Source: Thermoplasmata archaeon
GTDB lineage: Archaea; Thermoplasmatota; E2; DHVEG-1; B8-G13
Direction: 5' to 3'
DNA length: 10,998 nt
Assembly (NCBI GenBank): GCA_003649745.1
Contig: QMST01000007.1
Location: 1 to 10,998, forward strand
Numbering within the stretch: position 1 is the stretch's first letter; every line of letters begins with the position of its first letter. Of the stretch, positions 6,770 through 10,998 are shown in pieces. The notes beneath the pieces are model-generated. The model did not search any database. It saw nothing but the letters and a program-made list of their open reading frames with translations, and was not told where the DNA came from. A program made the translations under genes and the position numbers.

Positions 6770-7310
6770 CAATTATAAAAACAGCAGCTGCAATCACGGT
6801 TGTCCATAAACCATTTTTGTCACCCACTGCTGTTTGAGTTATGCTTTGTGTTTTAACTATCCGTCCACTCATTTTGTACTCCTGTTTTCTCTCATCCCAT
6901 GCTTTATCTGGGTCAAATGGTAAACCTAGTGTGGTAGCTAGCATAGTGGCTGCTAGATCCTCAGCGTAATCCCCAGCTTTTTTACAAACCTCGCCATAAC
7001 TATGATGCTCAGATATATAACCATAGGATTTTCTATCTTTAGGAATAGCAACTCCGATAGAGGCTCCAATTAGCCTGTTTGGTTCATTTGTAGAGTTTCT
7101 TGACATTACACAATATGTTATCTGACCTGGTTTCAGTAGTTTAATACCTTTCTCTCTTGATATTATTTTACAGTTGGGAGGTATTATACTAGATACGTTT
7201 ACTATGTTGCATTTTTCTATTCCTGCGCTTCTAAGAGCTAACTCAAAAGATTGAAGCTCATGCTTGTGTTTTCCAACACCCTTGGTGAAGAATACTTTCC
7301 GAGGTACCAT
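6756..7310 (-). CDS. pdaD: Pyruvoyl-dependent arginine decarboxylase
   Basis: A 184-residue proenzyme that decarboxylates arginine to agmatine, the first step of archaeal polyamine synthesis and also the source of agmatine for agmatidine in tRNA-Ile. The self-cleavage site is VSSIIPP: cutting between Ser40 and Ser41 gives a 40-residue beta chain and an alpha chain whose Ser41 becomes the pyruvoyl cofactor. [11 protein letters not shown], the GASIGVAIP strand and [12 protein letters not shown], with the candidate catalytic Glu101, follow. [20 protein letters not shown] and the C-terminal [19 protein letters not shown] are typical of the trimeric family. The length is close to the usual 165-180 residues. 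It overlaps the deoxyhypusine-synthase-like gene at its 3' end and lies 56 bases after pepD on the same strand. A hairpin immediately before the ATG may regulate it; no normal SD is seen. Crenarchaeal relatives decarboxylate S-adenosylmethionine, so that is a remote alternative. Confidence 0.95.
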   Translation of the reverse strand: MVPRKVFFTKGVGKHKHELQSFELALRSAGIEKCNIVNVSSIIPPNCKIISREKGIKLLKPGQITYCVMSRNSTNEPNRLIGASIGVAIPKDRKSYGYISEHHSYGEVCKKAGDYAEDLAATMLATTLGLPFDPDKAWDERKQEYKMSGRIVKTQSITQTAVGDKNGLWTTVIAAAVFIIDEDE

Positions 7311-7311
7311 A

Positions 7312-7334
7312 CCAACCAGAGATACATTGGTTGG
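7312..7334 (-). promoter_or_regulatory. Hairpin directly before the pdaD start codon
   Basis: In transcript sense, CCAACCA (7334-7328) and TGGTTGG (7318-7312) form a perfect 7-base-pair stem with a 9-base loop, ending one base before the pdaD ATG. The position usually occupied by an SD is inside the 3' arm. It could hold the ribosome site closed, or as DNA could be an operator near the predicted transcription start. Confidence 0.45.
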
Positions 7335-7365
7335 ATAAAAAGTTAATGGTATGAAATTTTTATTT

Positions 7366-7373
7366 TTTATATA
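7366..7373 (-). promoter_or_regulatory. TATA box candidate for pdaD
   Basis: TATATAAA on the minus strand overlaps the pepD stop codon and sits about 56 bases before the pdaD ATG. A start 25-27 bases downstream would give a leader of about 30 bases that consists mostly of the hairpin at 7312-7334. This suggests the pdaD/DHS-like pair has its own promoter in addition to any read-through from pepD. Confidence 0.4.
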
Positions 7374-8815
7374 TTTTCTAGTATTTTCAACACGTACTTG
7401 TAGAATTTATCAACTGTGCTGATCTCTACTTGCTCATCTGGTGAATGCGGGTATTTTATCGTGGGTCCTATTGATATCATATCCATACCTGGGAATTTTT
7501 CACCGATTATACCACATTCTAAACCAGCATGTATGGCTTCCACCTTTGGCTCCTTCCTGTACATTTCTCTGAATACTTTTTTTGCAAGTGCTAGAATCCT
7601 TGAATCAAGATTGGGTTTCCACCCAGGATAGGGTTCATCTTCAGTGGTTTTAGCACCAGCTAGAGAAGCAATTGCTTTGATTCTCCCTCGCATATCCTCA
7701 AGCTCAGATTTTGTTGCGCTTCTAGAACTCATTTCAATTACAGCTCTGTCTTTTTCTATAGAGGTTTTTGCTAGGTTGGTAGATGTTTCTACCAGACCAG
7801 GTACATCATAGCTCATTCTATCCACACCATGGGGTAGACTGTAGAGGAGATTTACTAGTTTAAAAGTAGATTCCTTATCAAGTATTTCCTCTGGCTTTTT
7901 TGTCTCTTCTATTTTAAGGGTGAAGTTAGGGTCTATTGTTTTTATCTCATTTGTTATATCTTTTGCCTCATTTTGAAGAGAGGAGACAAATTTAGACACC
8001 TCTTTTTCATTTACTAAAACCACAGCAGTGGCTTCACGTGGTATGGCATTATGTTTATCACCACCTCTAATATCTGACACAAGCAGTTCATAGTTCTGCA
8101 TTGCCTTCCAAAGGAGTCTCGCTAAAATCTTTATTGCATTTCCTCTTTGCTCATGAATGTCAACCCCAGAGTGTCCTCCTCTTAGACCAGTAACCTTTAC
8201 AATGAATGGTTTTAACCCCTCCTGGTTTTTTTGTGTTCTCACGGGTAGCTCAATTTTTGAACCTCCACCACCGGCGCTACCTATGGTTATAATACCAAAA
8301 TCTTCGCTATCAAGATTAAGCATGATTCTACCCTTTAGAAAACCAGGTTGGATCGCAAAAGCACCTGTTAAACCCGTTTCTTCATCCACCGTGAATAAAG
8401 CCTCAATTGGACCATGTTTTAAATTTTTATCCTCTAATATCGCTAGCATAATTGCTAGACCTATCCCATTATCTGCTCCAAGTGTTGTTCCATCTGCAGT
8501 TAAAACATCTCCTTTTTTTACTAGCTTTATGGGGTCTTTACTAAAATCATGTTTCACGTTTGCATTTTTCTCACAAACCATGTCCATGTGTCCCTGCAGA
8601 ACAACTATAGGTTTGTTTTCCATCCCTGGGCTGGCGGTTTTTCTTATGACAACATTTCCGGCTTTGTCCACTTTGTACTCAAGGTTAAGTTTCTTCGCAA
8701 AGTTTACAATGTATTCTCTTATTTTTTCCTCATGCTTGGAACATCTCGGGATTTTTCTTATTTCATCGAAATGTTTCCAAACAATTTTTGGTTCTAGATC
8801 TTCGATAACAGACAT
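7367..8815 (-). CDS. pepD: Aminoacyl-histidine dipeptidase (cytosolic nonspecific dipeptidase, M20 family)
   Basis: A 482-residue two-zinc dipeptidase of the M20C group that hydrolyses a broad range of dipeptides, including Xaa-His; E. coli PepD is about 485 residues. Zinc ligands and catalytic residues are all visible: [10 protein letters not shown] (H76 and D78), [10 protein letters not shown] (bridging D115), [12 protein letters not shown] (E145 general base, E146 ligand), LNLDSED (D169), [10 protein letters not shown] (about 428-435) and [11 protein letters not shown] (H457). The lid domain (about 200-390) carries [18 protein letters not shown] and the N-A-I-P-R-E motif usual for PepD. 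No signal peptide is present, so it is cytoplasmic and serves peptide turnover. The ATG at 8815 is fixed by the strong SD GGGAGGT eight bases upstream. It lies 76 bases after the PH-domain gene and 56 before pdaD on the same strand. A functional link to its neighbours is not evident. Confidence 0.94.
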   Translation of the reverse strand: MSVIEDLEPKIVWKHFDEIRKIPRCSKHEEKIREYIVNFAKKLNLEYKVDKAGNVVIRKTASPGMENKPIVVLQGHMDMVCEKNANVKHDFSKDPIKLVKKGDVLTADGTTLGADNGIGLAIMLAILEDKNLKHGPIEALFTVDEETGLTGAFAIQPGFLKGRIMLNLDSEDFGIITIGSAGGGGSKIELPVRTQKNQEGLKPFIVKVTGLRGGHSGVDIHEQRGNAIKILARLLWKAMQNYELLVSDIRGGDKHNAIPREATAVVLVNEKEVSKFVSSLQNEAKDITNEIKTIDPNFTLKIEETKKPEEILDKESTFKLVNLLYSLPHGVDRMSYDVPGLVETSTNLAKTSIEKDRAVIEMSSRSATKSELEDMRGRIKAIASLAGAKTTEDEPYPGWKPNLDSRILALAKKVFREMYRKEPKVEAIHAGLECGIIGEKFPGMDMISIGPTIKYPHSPDEQVEISTVDKFYKYVLKILENI

Positions 8816-8823
8816 AATATATT

Positions 8824-8830
8824 ACCTCCC
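8824..8830 (-). promoter_or_regulatory. Strong ribosome binding site of pepD
   Basis: GGGAGGT on the minus strand, eight bases before the ATG at 8815, is the best SD in the window and shows that this organism uses canonical SD-led initiation for at least some genes. Confidence 0.8.
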
Positions 8831-8835
8831 AAATT

Positions 8836-8862
8836 TTGTAAAAATTGTATAAATTGTAAAAA
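8836..8862. repeat. Three tandem 9-base repeats in the pepD promoter region
   Basis: On the plus strand TTGTAAAAA (8836-8844), TTGTATAAA (8845-8853) and TTGTAAAAA (8854-8862) follow each other without spacing, with one changed base in the middle copy. On the coding (minus) strand this gives TTTTTACAA/TTTATACAA units, the middle one looking like a TATA box about 35 bases before the pepD ATG. The 9-base period is close to one helical turn. It could be a binding site array or simply an AT-rich promoter. Confidence 0.5.
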
Positions 8863-8891
8863 GGTAATCTATTAAAAAATTTGCTATAATC

Positions 8892-9785
8892 CTAGGATTC
8901 CTCCTCATCCTGGTTTTTAAGCTCTAATTGTTTCTCCAAGAGAGCTTTCATTTGTTTCTGGATATCCAATTGCTCCTTTTGATAAGGGATTATAACATTA
9001 CCTTGCACTAGGCTTTCTATCAGTTTTTTAACTTCTCTATAGGGGTATACACCATGTAACTCATAATATGTTCTAGCACGAGGCGTCTGCACCTCTTTAC
9101 TACCACCAAATATTCCGAATAGACCAAATCTTTTTTTTGCTGTGCCACCTACACCCATGGCAGCAAAAGAAGTATCCTTACCCAGGCCAAAACCAGATTG
9201 TGTAATAGGTATAATCGTTCCAAAATCAAAAATTTGACCAAGAATTCCTTGAGAACTTTCTATATCTGTTATCTTATCGTATCTCAGGGTTCTCTCTCTC
9301 TTTCTAATCAACCCTCCTTTGAATATCACCCTGAAATTAGTGATTATATACTTATGAGATCGCCTGTACCAGTCAATGATAAAAACACCAAGCAAACCAA
9401 TGCATATTAAATAGACAGGGAGGAACACATTATACACATTTGACCATCCTCCAATAAACATAATAATTGTTCCAACAGCTAGTACAAAAACATAAATAAA
9501 AAATATACGCCATCTTATAAACACAAGCGATAGGACAACACCACCAGCTAGCGTGACAACCCACCATACAAGCAGAACCGGTAGGAGAACAAAACTACCG
9601 AAAAAATCTTTTAGGAAACTTTCGAAACCAGTCCAGTAACCAGAAAAATTAACAAGCCAACCAAAAATAATACCCCATAAAATTAGAAAAAGAGCAATAG
9701 ATTGCAAACTAAAAAAGGAAAAAGGATGAGGTTTCAACTCTTTTTCCAGATGCTCATCTTTTAGAAGATCCTCTTCTATTCCCAA
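8892..9785 (-). CDS. PH-domain (bPH2-like) integral membrane protein
   Basis: A membrane protein of about 297 residues with a bacterial-type PH domain. From the TTG at 9785 it has a short acidic N-terminus, then four predicted membrane segments (about residues 24-47, 62-88, 93-112 and 117-138). A PH-like domain begins at KYIITNFRVIFKGGLIRKRERTLRYDKITDIESSQ in outline (about 145-180) and continues through ILGQIFDFGTIIPIT. The pattern of N-x-R-(V/I), a following glycine, a basic strand and I-x-D-I is what marks this family. Between the PH strands lies an unusual glycine-rich insert (about 198-230). The C-terminus (about 265-297) is a charged, probably coiled helix. Such proteins are widespread in archaea and mostly uncharacterised. 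TTG 9785 is preferred over TTG 9794 because GAGG at 9798-9795 lies nine bases before it. The gene overlaps the upstream membrane-protein gene by about 32 bases, so the two are probably coexpressed. Confidence 0.8.
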   Translation of the reverse strand: MGIEEDLLKDEHLEKELKPHPFSFFSLQSIALFLILWGIIFGWLVNFSGYWTGFESFLKDFFGSFVLLPVLLVWWVVTLAGGVVLSLVFIRWRIFFIYVFVLAVGTIIMFIGGWSNVYNVFLPVYLICIGLLGVFIIDWYRRSHKYIITNFRVIFKGGLIRKRERTLRYDKITDIESSQGILGQIFDFGTIIPITQSGFGLGKDTSFAAMGVGGTAKKRFGLFGIFGGSKEVQTPRARTYYELHGVYPYREVKKLIESLVQGNVIIPYQKEQLDIQKQMKALLEKQLELKNQDEEES

Positions 9786-10824
9786 TCTCCTCAACCTCTA
9801 AATCTTTCAATTTTTTTATACTTGCCTTGGTTTTAAGCTTATTGGTCTTAACCCTCTTAAGAAACAATGTTATAATGAAGGTGGAAATAAGCATTATAAC
9901 TATTGATATAGAATACCGGAATGAGAGAGAATAAAACACAAGACGTGACAACCCATAAGATATAAATAGTGTAACATATGGAAGCAAGTTCCAAGATGGG
10001 CGTATCTGATCAGTACTTTTAACTAGTAGGATGATAAGATGTGCAATAATAATAGCGACAATAGATATAATAGACAGCCATCCGAAAAACAGCATCAGGT
10101 TGATATACCAATTTAAATTAAAAAATAAGCAAATGTAGTAAAGGATGTAGAAGAAAGCAAAAACAGAGATAATATACACGGGTCTTTCAGATAGAAGATT
10201 TTTTATGTTTTGTAAATCATATATTATGTTGATTTTTCTTTTCTCCTCTCTACCAATGTACAATGGTCTTATCCCTAAACCGATGAAAATCAAAAACAAT
10301 AGGAAAAACACATGGAATGGGTTTAAAAAATCCAGATTTACAAGTAACTCGATAAATTTTTGTGAGAAATATGATAAACTATTTCCAAAAACTATCAAAC
10401 CATCTGAGAAGGTGTAAAAAGAGCCAGCTGGAACTTTGAAAGCAGCGTTGTACCCTAGGAGGAGTAAAATAAAGATTAGGAGGGCAGGAACAAAAAAGGG
10501 TCCGATAAACAGAAAAACCTTGGTTATCCACTCCACGGCGCCTTTAGCCTGCCTTTTTGGTTCTACCTTGCTCTCATCCACGCTTATGTAAAAATGGGAG
10601 ACACCACATTTTGTTATTGTATAACCAATTGCATGTGAGAAGGCTTGAAAAAACAAACCCACCAGGTTTGTGAATCTACAGAGGCTTTGATGTTTACTCC
10701 ATATTTTTCTAAGCAGATGTTTCATGCTCTCTATTAATAACAATTGGATAGACCAAAACAAAATAACACCGAGAATTGGTGCAAGAGGTGCAAATAGGAA
10801 TCTATCCACTATCTCCCAACACAT
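9754..10824 (-). CDS. Polytopic membrane protein, unidentified (possible inactive metalloprotease relative)
   Basis: A 356-residue protein with about eight hydrophobic segments (near 10-33, 53-70, 102-124, 168-186, 213-235, 238-268, 280-300 and 304-322) and a basic C-terminal tail of about 35 residues with a lysine-rich stretch. I do not recognise the whole protein. The segment GLFFQAFSHAIGYTITKCGV (56-75) followed by a soluble loop and GPFFVPALLIF (108-118) has the layout of membrane metalloprotease-like proteins. In those a H-E-x-x-H-A helix precedes a loop and a G/A-P-F helix, but here the first His and the Glu are replaced by Gln and Ala. It would then be catalytically dead. This is a resemblance, not a firm homology call. 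The ATG at 10824 has an AGGTG SD (10835-10831) and a good TATA box. Its 3' end overlaps the PH-domain gene, suggesting one membrane module. Confidence 0.6.
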   Translation of the reverse strand: MCWEIVDRFLFAPLAPILGVILFWSIQLLLIESMKHLLRKIWSKHQSLCRFTNLVGLFFQAFSHAIGYTITKCGVSHFYISVDESKVEPKRQAKGAVEWITKVFLFIGPFFVPALLIFILLLLGYNAAFKVPAGSFYTFSDGLIVFGNSLSYFSQKFIELLVNLDFLNPFHVFFLLFLIFIGLGIRPLYIGREEKRKINIIYDLQNIKNLLSERPVYIISVFAFFYILYYICLFFNLNWYINLMLFFGWLSIISIVAIIIAHLIILLVKSTDQIRPSWNLLPYVTLFISYGLSRLVFYSLSFRYSISIVIMLISTFIITLFLKRVKTNKLKTKASIKKLKDLEVEEIGNRRGSSKR

Positions 10825-10830
10825 AAATTA

Positions 10831-10873
10831 CACCTAGTTATCAAAAACATTAAACTACTCAATAATATTTAAA
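10831..10873 (-). promoter_or_regulatory. Promoter and ribosome binding site of the membrane-protein pair
   Basis: TTTAAATA (10873-10866) on the minus strand is a near-consensus archaeal TATA box in the 56-base gap after the preceding gene. A start about 26 bases downstream gives a leader near 19 bases containing AGGTG (10835-10831), six bases before the ATG. This is the clearest complete promoter in the window and probably drives both overlapping membrane-protein genes. Confidence 0.65.
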
Positions 10874-10880
10874 AACGCGG

Positions 10881-10997
10881 TTAATCAACAACCTTTACCT
10901 CTATTTCTTCTCCTCTCCAGTTGTATGCCCTCCAGGATTTTTCATCAAAAGGATATGCGACAATTATATGAATCATGCCTTTTTTATTGAAAAGAGA
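10881..10997 (-). CDS. C-terminal end of an unidentified protein, cut by the window edge
   Basis: A minus-strand frame enters from the right edge and ends at a TAA (10883-10881). Its last 38 residues include KKGMIHIIVAYPFDEKSW, then RAYNWRGEEIEVKVVD. Two beta-like strands around an aromatic and charged turn are visible. The family is not recognised. The real coding character is supported by amino-acid composition and by the fact that the next promoter begins just after the stop. It is on the same strand as the following membrane-protein genes but has a promoter between, so it is probably a separate unit. Confidence 0.55.
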   Translation of the reverse strand, partial: SLFNKKGMIHIIVAYPFDEKSWRAYNWRGEEIEVKVVD

Positions 10998-10998
10998 G

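Noticed and set aside
8157..8852. A 231-codon open frame on the plus strand opposite pepD.
   Set aside because: pepD is unmistakable with all metal ligands and a strong SD. The antisense product is proline- and serine-rich with no motif and crosses the pepD promoter.
8888..8899. Perfect 12-base palindrome AATCCTAGGATT across the stop codon of the PH-domain gene.
   Set aside because: A few such palindromes are expected by chance in 11 kb, and this one lies over a stop codon away from any promoter element.

Overview
The window looks archaeal. It carries a pyruvoyl-dependent arginine decarboxylase, a deoxyhypusine-synthase-family enzyme, a DUF2240-type protein and an archaeal TctA-type (COG1784) permease. 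It is AT-rich, has TATA-like boxes 40-60 bases before several starts and uses short Shine-Dalgarno (SD) motifs (GGGAGGT, AGGTG, AGGTGAT). A euryarchaeal lineage in the broad sense, possibly Thermoplasmatota-like, fits best, but the lineage is inference. No tRNA, rRNA, CRISPR array or insertion sequence was seen.

Left flank (1-1630), the least orderly part. The first 188 bases hold the N-terminal part of a minus-strand gene resembling the Panacea/SocA (DUF4065) antitoxin domain; it runs off the left edge. To its right is a pyrimidine-rich stretch with no intact gene, then a TctA-family permease on the plus strand. Its conserved core is open from base 521, but its N-terminus is in other frames, so the gene looks broken at its 5' end or is affected by sequence error.

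Middle (1616-5647). A DUF2240-like gene (minus) converges on the permease with a 15-base overlap and diverges from a histone-deacetylase-fold hydrolase (plus) across a short promoter region. The hydrolase converges with an 11-base overlap on ppsA (minus), which encodes phosphoenolpyruvate synthase, the entry step to gluconeogenesis from pyruvate.

Right (5705-10998), all on the minus strand. In transcription order the genes are: the C-terminal end of an unidentified gene at the right edge, a polytopic membrane protein overlapping a PH-domain membrane protein, the zinc dipeptidase pepD, pdaD overlapping a deoxyhypusine-synthase-like gene, and ppsA. pdaD makes agmatine. The overlapping deoxyhypusine-synthase-like enzyme belongs to a family that moves the aminobutyl group of polyamines. 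The nearby deacetylase-fold enzyme belongs to a superfamily that includes acetylpolyamine amidohydrolases. A polyamine-centred neighbourhood is therefore plausible, with the pdaD/deoxyhypusine-synthase-like pair as its best supported part.

Points most worth a second look are the DHS-like subtype coupled to pdaD, the hidden Panacea-like gene, the broken permease, the hairpin directly before pdaD, the inverted repeat around the deacetylase TATA box, the triple 9-base repeat before pepD, and a possible dead metalloprotease motif in the large membrane protein.
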